Positions 1 through 7,198 of a stretch of DNA of 64,000 bases are shown one piece after another; position 1 is the first letter of the stretch, and every line of letters begins with the position of its first letter. The notes under the pieces are model-generated. The model searched no databases and had not been told where the DNA came from. It saw only the letters and a program-made list of their open reading frames with translations. The stretch is from Gracilimonas sp965227215 (GTDB lineage Bacteria; Bacteroidota; Rhodothermia; Balneolales; Balneolaceae), in assembly GCA_965227215.1 (NCBI GenBank), contig OZ245729.1, positions 1 through 64,000 on the forward strand. The letters are read 5' to 3'. A program made the position numbers and the translations under genes.

Positions 1-520
1 TGAAAACGACCGGTAACTTCCATACAGCAGATAAATTCAAGGCTTCGTGAAAGTCCCCCTCGCTGGTAGCTCCGTCTCCACAGAAAGAGAAAGCTACCGC
101 ATCTTCCCCTTTTAACTTCTTGGCTAAAGCGAGTCCATCAGCTACCGGCATCATGGCTGCGAGGTGAGAAATCATCCCCACAATGTTATGGTCAGGAATA
201 CCAAAATGGAAAGAACGATCACGTCCGCCGGTAAACCCATCGGCTTTCCCAAACAATTGACAAAAGAGAGGGTAAAGAGGGACTTCACGGGTTGTAAACA
301 CCCCTAAATTCCGGTGCATGGGTAGAATGTAATCTTCAGGCTTTGATGAGAGGGTGACGCCTACTCCAACGGCCTCCTGACCTATTCCGGAAAACCATTT
401 ACTGATTTTGTTTTGACGTAGTAGTTTAAGCATGCGCTCTTCAATTCGTCGCGGGAGCAACAAATGTTTATAGATTTGAAGAGCTTTGTCAGTGGGTATT
501 TCTTTATTAGTAATGGCCAC
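1..520 (-). CDS. ThDP-dependent 2-oxoacid dehydrogenase E1, alpha region (partial, C-terminus outside window)
   Basis: The first about 173 residues are visible. They match the E1 alpha subunit of 2-oxoacid dehydrogenase complexes, which decarboxylates a pyruvate or branched-chain oxoacid with thiamine diphosphate. The seen signature is GDGATSEGDFHEALN, the ThDP/Mg motif, preceded by a GQEAVGVG segment and by the substrate loop MHRNLG. The chosen start is GTG at 520, with AGGA seven bases upstream and no in-frame ATG. The gene follows the deoxyhypusine-synthase-like gene by 26 bases on the same strand, so co-transcription is likely although a role in polyamine synthesis is not implied. Related phyla often carry a fused alpha/beta E1 of about 660 residues; this cannot be decided here. 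Confidence 0.85.
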   Translation of the reverse strand, partial: MAITNKEIPTDKALQIYKHLLLPRRIEERMLKLLRQNKISKWFSGIGQEAVGVGVTLSSKPEDYILPMHRNLGVFTTREVPLYPLFCQLFGKADGFTGGRDRSFHFGIPDHNIVGMISHLAAMMPVADGLALAKKLKGEDAVAFSFCGDGATSEGDFHEALNLSAVWKLPVVF

Positions 521-546
521 GTAAATGTCCTGTTGATTATAAACTT

Positions 547-1521
547 TTACCAGCCAAGTAAGTAAGCAAAAATAAGCGGAGCTACAATAGTAGCATCCGA
601 TTCTATAATGAACTTTGGCGTGTCTATTCCCAGTTTGCCCCAGGTTATTTTTTCATTGGGGACAGCCCCTGAGTATGAACCATAACTTGTGGTGGAATCA
701 CTGATTTGACAGAAATAGGACCAAAGGGGAACATCATCCTTACCCAGATCCTGTTCTATCATGGGAACCACACAGATAGGGAAATCCCCGGCAATGCCGC
801 CGCCAATCTGGAAAAAACCAACTCCGTTATCAGAATTATTCAGGTACCAATCAGCCAGATACATCATGTATTCTATACCTGATTTCATCGCATTTGGTTT
901 TGTGCGGCCTTCAATGCAGTGGGAGGCAAAGAAGTTACCACAAGTGGAATCCTCCCATCCGGGAACAATGACCGGGATGTTTTTTTCAGCAGCAGCCATA
1001 AGCCACGAATCTTTAGGATCAATCTGATAAGAACCCTCCAGGTCTCCGCTTAACAACAAATCATAAAAATACTCATGAGGGAAGTAGCGATTTCCTTCTT
1101 GTGTGGCTTTGACCCAGCGTTTCACCAAATGCTCTTCTAAACGGCGCATGGCTTCTTCTTCGGGGATGCAGGTGTCGGTGACCCTGTTATAATGCTGATC
1201 GAGGAGTTCTTGCTCGTCCTGTGGACTCAAATCCCGATAGTTGGGAATACGCTTGTAATGATCGTGAGCTACGAGATTGAAGACATCTTCTTCCAGGTTA
1301 GCCCCGGTGCAAGTGATGATATGCACTTTATCCTCACGAATCATTTCAGCCAGGGAAAGCCCAAGTTCTGCGGAACTCATAGCCCCGGCAAGGGTAATCA
1401 TCATTTTTGAGCCCGATTGAATCTGCTCTTCATAAGCTTTGGCGGCGTCAACTACCGAGGCAGCATTAAAATGCCGAAAATGATGGATTAAGAAATCGGA
1501 AACGGGTCCTTTGTTACTCAT
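547..1521 (-). CDS. Deoxyhypusine synthase-like protein (probable polyamine-forming enzyme)
   Basis: A 324-residue member of the deoxyhypusine synthase family. The active-site lysine region is present as TWGKLG, with K296 aligning to the catalytic lysine of the eukaryotic enzyme, and the NAD-binding glycine-rich stretches (TLAGAMS near 43, ITCTGAN near 69, QIGGGIAGDFP near 238) are kept. Bacteria have no eIF5A, so the eukaryotic reaction is unlikely; bacterial homologues are associated with homospermidine formation from two putrescines. The gene is third in a tightly overlapping operon: 8 bases overlap with agmatinase, which makes putrescine. This context supports a role downstream of putrescine. 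The exact product (homospermidine or another aminobutyl conjugate) is inference. Confidence 0.85.
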   Translation of the reverse strand: MSNKGPVSDFLIHHFRHFNAASVVDAAKAYEEQIQSGSKMMITLAGAMSSAELGLSLAEMIREDKVHIITCTGANLEEDVFNLVAHDHYKRIPNYRDLSPQDEQELLDQHYNRVTDTCIPEEEAMRRLEEHLVKRWVKATQEGNRYFPHEYFYDLLLSGDLEGSYQIDPKDSWLMAAAEKNIPVIVPGWEDSTCGNFFASHCIEGRTKPNAMKSGIEYMMYLADWYLNNSDNGVGFFQIGGGIAGDFPICVVPMIEQDLGKDDVPLWSYFCQISDSTTSYGSYSGAVPNEKITWGKLGIDTPKFIIESDATIVAPLIFAYLLGW

Positions 1522-2377
1522 GATTCGAAAATTTATAGCTTAGCATTTTATAGTAAAGTTTGGCGGCTAAAAACTGGGGTGCTGCTAGCCCTTCAATAGG
1601 GGCAAGTTCCACAATGTCAAAGCCCAACACATTCTTTTGATGGAATACTTTTTTGAGGTAGCGGATCATGGTATTCCAATCCAGTCCGCCCGGCTCCGGG
1701 GTTCCGGTTGCCGGCATGATGGAAGGATCAAATACATCAAGATCTAAGGTGATGTAGACATTATCTGTCATTTTGGAAATAGAATCCTCCATCCAATCTG
1801 TTTGGGCATACATATCTTCAGCAAAATAGCATGTATCACGATTCAGGTACTGCAGTTCTTCAGAATCCATGCTCCGGATACCCACCTGGATAAGGTTGGT
1901 GTTTTGCGAAGCATCATAAACTGCGCAGGCATGGTTATAATTGGAACCATGATACTGGGGTCGCAAATCGGTATGGGCATCAAGTTGTAGGATGGTGATA
2001 TCCGGATGAGCTTCGTAAAAAGCTTTGATAATCCCAATACTAACTGAATGTTCTCCGCCAAAAAAGGTGAGAAATTTATCTTTAGTCAGAAGTTCTTTTG
2101 TGCTCTTATAAACGGCTTCAAACATTGCTTTCGGAGAAGAATCCTCCAGAATATGATCAATGATATGAACACCTTGCTTATAGACTTCGCTGTCGGTCTC
2201 GATATCATAAACCTCCATATTCTCAGCCGCATCAAGAAAAGCTTCAAAGCCCTTATCGGCTCCTTTTCCCCATGTACTGGTTCCGTCGTAAGGAATGGAT
2301 TGCAAGAGTACGTTGGCTTTCTCAAAAGAATTATGATCTCCTTCAATGCCGGCAAAAATCGGATTCTTATTAGTCAT
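1514..2377 (-). CDS. speB: Agmatinase-family ureohydrolase
   Basis: A 287-residue ureohydrolase with all three manganese-binding motifs: GGEHSVS at 107-113, DAHTDLR at 133-139 and DLDVFDP at 212-218, followed by GTPEPGG. Expected ligands are H110, D133, H135, D137, D212 and D214. The family hydrolyses agmatine, arginine or related guanidino compounds to urea and an amine. Its position directly after an arginine decarboxylase, with an 8-base overlap, makes agmatine to putrescine plus urea the most likely reaction. It also overlaps the downstream deoxyhypusine-synthase-like gene by 8 bases, so the three are probably translationally coupled. Length is normal for the family. Confidence 0.9.
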   Translation of the reverse strand: MTNKNPIFAGIEGDHNSFEKANVLLQSIPYDGTSTWGKGADKGFEAFLDAAENMEVYDIETDSEVYKQGVHIIDHILEDSSPKAMFEAVYKSTKELLTKDKFLTFFGGEHSVSIGIIKAFYEAHPDITILQLDAHTDLRPQYHGSNYNHACAVYDASQNTNLIQVGIRSMDSEELQYLNRDTCYFAEDMYAQTDWMEDSISKMTDNVYITLDLDVFDPSIMPATGTPEPGGLDWNTMIRYLKKVFHQKNVLGFDIVELAPIEGLAAPQFLAAKLYYKMLSYKFSNHE

Positions 2378-3776
2378 TGTATCCTAAAATGTTAAGCATG
2401 TTATCAACCGTTTGTTCGTCGCGATATACGTAATCAAATACATTCCCGTCTTCATCTATATCCACCACAATATGCTTGGGGGAAGGAATCAGGCAGTGTT
2501 TGATACCGCCATAGCCGCTGATAGAATCCTGATAAGCCCCGGTATGAAAGAATCCGATGTAGAGCGGTTCGGAATCATCATCAGAATAGGTAGGAAGAAG
2601 CACCTGCTGATTCAGTTCCTCTGAATTATAGTAGTCGGAATGATCGCAGCTGATACCGCCAATATTAATTCGTTTATATTGATTTTCCCATTTATTGAGA
2701 GGCAGAAGGATAAATTTCTCGTTTATAGACCAGGCATCGGGTATAGTATTCATCAGGCTGTTATCTACCAGGTACCAAAGCTCAGCATCGTTCTGCTGTT
2801 TCTGTTCCAAAACCTGAAAGATCACCGCACCGCTTTCACCAACCGTATACTTTCCGAATTCAGTGTAGATGTCCGGTTCTTCTACGTTTTCATCCTTGCA
2901 GGCTTCCTGAATATTCCGAACTATTTCGCCGGTGATGTATTCATAATCGAAATCGAAACTGAGGCTGTTCTGAATTGGAAATCCACCCCCGATATTTAAG
3001 GCTGTTACCGATGGAGCAATTTTCTTGATTTTCGTGAACTGGTTCAGCGCTTTCTTGAATTCATTCCAGTAATACATATTGTCGCTTACGCCTGAATCCA
3101 CAAAAAAGTGAATCATAACAAGCTCAACCTTATCATTTCCGATGATGCGCTCCTTTACAAAATCAAAAATCTCCCGCTTATTGATACCCAACCTGGAAGT
3201 GTAATAAGCGGCTTTAGGATCTTCTTCAATGGAAATCCTCAACCCAATCTTGATGGGATGATCCAGATTAAGCTCCATAAGCTGATCCAGTTCCCGGGCA
3301 TTATCCAACACACAAATAGAGTTCTTGAACCCCTGTTTATTCAGTCGGCCAATTTTCCGGATGTAGTCATCCGTTTTATATCCATTATGGACGATGGTCT
3401 TTTCGTTTGAAAAAACATCTTTCTTATACAGGTTTTCAATCAAATCGATATCAAAAGAGGAGGATGTTTCCAGAGAAACGTTTTCCTTTAAGGCTGTACG
3501 TACTACATGATTGAAGTGACAACATTTGGTACAGTAACAAAACTCGTACTTACCGGTGTAGTTATTTTCGGTAATAGCCTTGTTAAAATATTCCCGGGAC
3601 TGCTTAATTTTCTCTCTGATCTTTGGCAGGTAAGCCAGCTTAAAAGGGGTGCCGTATTTCTCAATAAGATAGTGGAGGTCTACATTGTTGAAATTCAGCG
3701 TGCCATCAACCAGACTAAAACCATTCTGAGGGAAATCATAAGTCTGGTCAATAAGTTCGTGATAGGTATTTTTCAT
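2370..3776 (-). CDS. PLP-dependent arginine decarboxylase (short, alanine-racemase fold)
   Basis: A 468-residue fold-type III PLP decarboxylase. K84, in CYCTKCCHF, is the likely Schiff-base lysine; GGGFP at 263-267 is the phosphate-binding glycine loop; GGISCDHSDYY at 373-383 holds the catalytic Cys and substrate-binding Asp; GAYQ follows at 413. It is much shorter than the roughly 650-residue E. coli SpeA but fits the short arginine decarboxylases of Bacteroidota relatives. It is the first gene of the operon arginine decarboxylase, agmatinase, deoxyhypusine-synthase-like, E1. The 275-base gap upstream, shared with the divergent Omp85 gene, must hold the promoter. Substrate is inferred mainly from the agmatinase next door; ornithine or diaminopimelate is less likely. 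Confidence 0.85.
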   Translation of the reverse strand: MKNTYHELIDQTYDFPQNGFSLVDGTLNFNNVDLHYLIEKYGTPFKLAYLPKIREKIKQSREYFNKAITENNYTGKYEFCYCTKCCHFNHVVRTALKENVSLETSSSFDIDLIENLYKKDVFSNEKTIVHNGYKTDDYIRKIGRLNKQGFKNSICVLDNARELDQLMELNLDHPIKIGLRISIEEDPKAAYYTSRLGINKREIFDFVKERIIGNDKVELVMIHFFVDSGVSDNMYYWNEFKKALNQFTKIKKIAPSVTALNIGGGFPIQNSLSFDFDYEYITGEIVRNIQEACKDENVEEPDIYTEFGKYTVGESGAVIFQVLEQKQQNDAELWYLVDNSLMNTIPDAWSINEKFILLPLNKWENQYKRINIGGISCDHSDYYNSEELNQQVLLPTYSDDDSEPLYIGFFHTGAYQDSISGYGGIKHCLIPSPKHIVVDIDEDGNVFDYVYRDEQTVDNMLNILGYND

Positions 3777-4051
3777 TAAATAATAGGGTGTTAAGGTCGA
3801 AAGAAGTAAATAATGGAGTGACTAATATAAAATATATTTCTAAGTGATTTTTTGAGCAGAAATAGATGAGCTTTTTCTACGAGAATGAAATTACGACCTT
3901 TTTCAATTATAACTAAATAGTGAGATCGTTAAATTTCTATTATCAAAATGATGGAGTGAAAGTGAGGCTTGAAATATGACTTTTATGTATGAAAGGATGC
4001 GATGCCGAATGGATACAAAGCACAAGTTTTAAAAAGAGTGTAGATTAAGGC

Positions 4052-5713
4052 ATGTCCTTAAAATCAGTTATTACCATACTATTACTTTTCATTCCGATTC
4101 TGACTTTTGCCCAAAATCGATCTTCAGATTTTCAGGTTCTTGAGAACAATAAAGAAGTAATGATTCCGGAAAGCCTGAAGGCAGAACTGATTAAAAGATC
4201 AGCTGAAAAAGAACTACGTATTCAGCGATGGTTTGTCTCGGAAGGGTACTTTGATGCTAAAGTAATCTCAGTCACGGATTCTTCAGCCCGGATAGACAAA
4301 GGCTGTAGATATCAGCTTGATGAAATAAAGGTTAATTATTCCGGTCAGATCGATTCTTCAACATCAGTAAACCCCGATATTCCGTATTCAGATAAAAGCT
4401 TACAGGCGGAAATCGCTGAGCTGATTTACCGGATGGAGGCAGAAGGATTTCCCTTTGCCCAGTCCATTATTACTTCAATGAACCCCATACGTGAAGAGTG
4501 CAGGGTTAAGGTAAATATTGAAATCCAAAGCGGAGAAAAAGTTACCGGAGCTGAAATATACTTCTCAGGAGCAGAATCTAACTCACAGGATTATCTGAAG
4601 AAGGTTTCGAGGTTTAATTCAAACAGACCAATTTCACCGGACTATCTTAGGGTTATTCGTTCGAATTTGAATTCCAGCGGTCTTTTCAACGCTGTTGAAC
4701 CGGCCAGTATTTACCTCCGCCAGGGAGAACCTGTGGTCGTTTTCAGAGTGGAAGAACGGTCCCTTAACCAGTTCGATGGATTGCTGGGTTATGTACCTGA
4801 TGCTTCAGGTAACGGACAAATCGTGGGGGATGTGGAACTCTCGCTGTGGAATGTGTTAACCCAGGGAAACGGTTTTGATTTTCGGTATCAGCGCTTACGA
4901 CCAGAAACAAGTCAGCTAAACCTTAAAGCTACCCAGGATTGGATTGGGCAGATTCCCGTCGGGATTTCAGCCGGGATGCAGCTTTACCAAAACGACACCA
5001 CCTACCAAAGCCGGGATTTTGAGGTGGACGGATATTACCTGGTAGGACCGGGAATAAAACTGATAGGAGGGGTTGGACTCCAGAGCACGACCTCAGGCAG
5101 TAATCTTCAACAAATTGTGGAACCGGATGGTCAAAAGAGAACCGCCCGTTTAGGTTTTGAGTATATAAACGTAGACCGATTTGATGTACCGACCAAAGGG
5201 AGTTCAATCCGATTGATGTTCGGTATTTCAAGAAAAGATTTAGCCGATGACTCTCTTACGGCATTCACTCAAAACCTTCTTGAAATCTCTGCCCACAACT
5301 ACATTCCAATATTCGATAAAAGTGTGATAGCAACTTCACTGCATGGGTTTTTTCTGGAGTCGGATAAGATCACTACCAATGATTTAATCAGATTTGGGGG
5401 GGCTAACTCTTTCAGGGGCTATGCTGAGCAGCAGTTTCGTGCAGGGACCATGCTTTGGGGAGATATTGAGTACCGTTTTCTGCTCAACCGCCGGTCTTAT
5501 CTTTTTGGTTTCGGTGCAGTGGGAGGTTATCAACGGCCGAAGTTGTTAACTGAAACAAACAACGATTTTCAAACCACAGATTATTTATTCTCTTCAGGAT
5601 TTGGTCTGAGCTACCAAACTCAAATCGGGCGGTTGAAGTTTAGCTATGCTATTTCACCGGATGAATCCATAGGAAATGGGAAGGTACATTTTGGGATTCG
5701 GACGGAGTTGTAA
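4052..5713 (+). CDS. Omp85/BamA-TamA family outer membrane protein
   Basis: A 553-residue exported protein with an N-terminal signal peptide (hydrophobic stretch 6-20 ending FAQ). The first about 230 residues resemble POTRA-type domains (VFRVEER ends the last one). The rest is rich in alternating beta strands. The hallmark barrel motif is present as GGANSFRGYAEQ, where the family has a conserved (V/I/F)RG(F/Y), and the protein ends in a beta-signal-like segment FGIRTEL. The family inserts or exports proteins across the outer membrane. It is shorter than BamA and has fewer POTRA modules, so TamA-like or patatin-translocator-like are alternatives. It stands alone, divergent from the polyamine operon; the region before the ATG has only a weak ribosome-binding site. 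Confidence 0.8.
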   Translation: MSLKSVITILLLFIPILTFAQNRSSDFQVLENNKEVMIPESLKAELIKRSAEKELRIQRWFVSEGYFDAKVISVTDSSARIDKGCRYQLDEIKVNYSGQIDSSTSVNPDIPYSDKSLQAEIAELIYRMEAEGFPFAQSIITSMNPIREECRVKVNIEIQSGEKVTGAEIYFSGAESNSQDYLKKVSRFNSNRPISPDYLRVIRSNLNSSGLFNAVEPASIYLRQGEPVVVFRVEERSLNQFDGLLGYVPDASGNGQIVGDVELSLWNVLTQGNGFDFRYQRLRPETSQLNLKATQDWIGQIPVGISAGMQLYQNDTTYQSRDFEVDGYYLVGPGIKLIGGVGLQSTTSGSNLQQIVEPDGQKRTARLGFEYINVDRFDVPTKGSSIRLMFGISRKDLADDSLTAFTQNLLEISAHNYIPIFDKSVIATSLHGFFLESDKITTNDLIRFGGANSFRGYAEQQFRAGTMLWGDIEYRFLLNRRSYLFGFGAVGGYQRPKLLTETNNDFQTTDYLFSSGFGLSYQTQIGRLKFSYAISPDESIGNGKVHFGIRTEL

Positions 5714-5965
5714 TTTTTTAAGTGTTATCAAGAGGATACTTCTGAAGAATCTTCATAAGTATCATTTACTCAAACAGTCTTGCTGACACTAGCCTGTAAA
5801 GATTCATCACTCTCACACTGAATGACCTTTTTAATAAATGATGATCCATCAAAAACATGTTATCCATGTTGTATTCCTGGTACGACTGTTTAAAAGGAGT
5901 TCTCCTCCTTGATGAGGATGAGACAGGGGAGGTCGGAAAAAGGAGGGCATAATCCATACCCAAAG

Positions 5966-5996
5966 TTGCCCAGCTGGTGAACAACCATTATATTCA
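5966..5996 (+). promoter_or_regulatory. Candidate promoter for the SAM riboswitch and met operon
   Basis: TTG at 5966-5968 is followed after 20 bases by TATATTCA at 5989-5996. This resembles the Bacteroidota-type promoter (TTG about 19-20 bases before TAnnTTTG), with the -7 element matching at four of six fixed positions. It would start the transcript near 6003, just ahead of the riboswitch. This is pattern matching only. Confidence 0.35.
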
Positions 5997-6014
5997 AAAC
6001 GAAATTTATTGAAT

Positions 6015-6142
6015 GCTTATAAAGAAAGACTGAGGGATGGGCCCGATGACGTCTTGGCAACCATGCTCTACATAATCTATGTGGGGGACAGGTGCCAAAT
6101 CCCACAACACACATAAAAATTTATGTGTGTTGAAAGATAAGC
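6015..6142 (+). ncRNA. SAM (S-box, SAM-I type) riboswitch aptamer
   Basis: P1 pairs GCTTAT (6015-6020) with ATAAGC (6137-6142). Between them lie the S-box core elements: GAGGGATGGGCCCGATGA on the 5' side, TTGGCAACC, then GGTGCCAAATCC, and a long P4 hairpin ACACACATAAA/TTTATGTGTGT directly before the P1 closing strand. This order is diagnostic for the SAM-I family. It lies directly upstream of split metH and metF, the expected target. The 3' flank can pair over the ribosome-binding site and start codon, which suggests translational control. Confidence 0.9.
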
Positions 6143-6156
6143 GAGCTAATCACTCC

Positions 6157-6195
6157 CGCTCTTTCTGTATAAGCTAATCCAACATCGAAAGAGTG
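6157..6195 (+). promoter_or_regulatory. Putative expression platform: hairpin masking the metH ribosome-binding site and GTG start
   Basis: CGCTCTTTC at 6157-6165 can pair with GAAAGAGTG at 6187-6195 over nine base pairs (one G-U). The second strand contains the purine-rich ribosome-binding stretch and the GTG start codon itself. An alternative pairing can form: GAAA at 6132-6135 and GAGC at 6143-6146 with GCTC/TTTC at 6158-6165, which would break both P1 and the masking hairpin. A second ATAAGC at 6169-6174 could also compete for the P1 5' strand. The on/off logic is inferred, not folded by computation. Confidence 0.5.
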
Positions 6196-7197
6196 AAAAT
6201 AGAACAAGCACTACAAGAACGAATCCTGATTCTGGACGGCGCCATGGGCACTATGATTCAGCGCTATAAGCTGGAAGAAAAAGATTTCAGGGGCGAACAG
6301 TTCAAAGATCATACAGACGACCTGAAGGGCAATAATGATTTATTAAGCCTGACCCGTCCGGATATTATTCAGGCTATCCACGAGGAATACCTGGAAGCTG
6401 GAGCGGATATCGTGGAGACGAATACCTTCAGCGGAACCAGCATTGCCCAGGCCGATTATAACCTGGAGCATATCGTGTATGAATTGAACCGGAAATCGGC
6501 TGAGATAGCAAAGAAAGCTACCGATAAATTCACTAAACAAAATCCTGATAAACCTCGATTTGTAGCCGGTTCCATGGGGCCTACCAATAAAGCGGCCTCT
6601 ATCTCACCGGAAGTTACCGATCCCGGTTATCGCGCCGTTACATTCGATGAGCTGGCCGAGGCATATAAGGAACAAGCGAAAGGGTTGATGGATGGCGGAG
6701 CCGATCTGCTACTTGTAGAAACTATTTTTGACACGCTGAATGCTAAAGCGGCTCTTTTTGCCATACAAGAGTTGTTTGACGAGCGAGAAGATTCATTACC
6801 CATTATGGTTTCCGGTACCATAACCGATGCTTCCGGAAGAACCCTGTCGGGACAGACCGTAGAAGCTTTTTTGATCTCAGTTTCCCATGCACCAATCCTC
6901 AGTGTTGGGTTCAATTGTGCACTTGGTGCAAAACAACTTCAACCATACCTGCAAAATTTGGCTGATAAATCTGAATTCTATATAAGCGCTTACCCAAATG
7001 CCGGTTTGCCTAATGAGTTCGGGGAATATGATCAGGGGCCTGAGCTGATGGGGCAGGAAGTGGAAAATTATCTCGAAGACAACCTGGTGAATATACTCGG
7101 TGGTTGTTGTGGAACTACTCCCGCACATATTGCAAAGATGGCCGAACTGGCCCGGAATTATGAACCCCGAAAAAGGGCGGAGGCAGCAGCTGTTTAA
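6193..7197 (+). CDS. Methionine synthase, homocysteine-binding subunit (N-terminal part of split MetH)
   Basis: A 334-residue homocysteine S-methyltransferase domain equal to the first module of B12-dependent methionine synthase. It begins with DGAMGT at 15-20. The three zinc cysteines are present: C242 in NCALGA, and C305 and C306 in GGCCGTTP. The start is GTG at 6193, placed inside the riboswitch-controlled hairpin. The protein ends cleanly with a TAA and the next gene starts one base later with its own ATG, so the split is organised as two genes rather than a frameshift; the same split is usual in Bacteroidota. It must act with the product of the next gene, supplying activated homocysteine for methyl transfer from methylcobalamin. 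Confidence 0.92.
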   Translation: MKIEQALQERILILDGAMGTMIQRYKLEEKDFRGEQFKDHTDDLKGNNDLLSLTRPDIIQAIHEEYLEAGADIVETNTFSGTSIAQADYNLEHIVYELNRKSAEIAKKATDKFTKQNPDKPRFVAGSMGPTNKAASISPEVTDPGYRAVTFDELAEAYKEQAKGLMDGGADLLLVETIFDTLNAKAALFAIQELFDEREDSLPIMVSGTITDASGRTLSGQTVEAFLISVSHAPILSVGFNCALGAKQLQPYLQNLADKSEFYISAYPNAGLPNEFGEYDQGPELMGQEVENYLEDNLVNILGGCCGTTPAHIAKMAELARNYEPRKRAEAAAV

Positions 7198-7198
7198 T

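Noticed and set aside
5766..6114. Minus-strand open frames between the Omp85 gene and metH
   Set aside because: They overlap the SAM riboswitch on the opposite strand, have no recognisable product and no ribosome-binding site.
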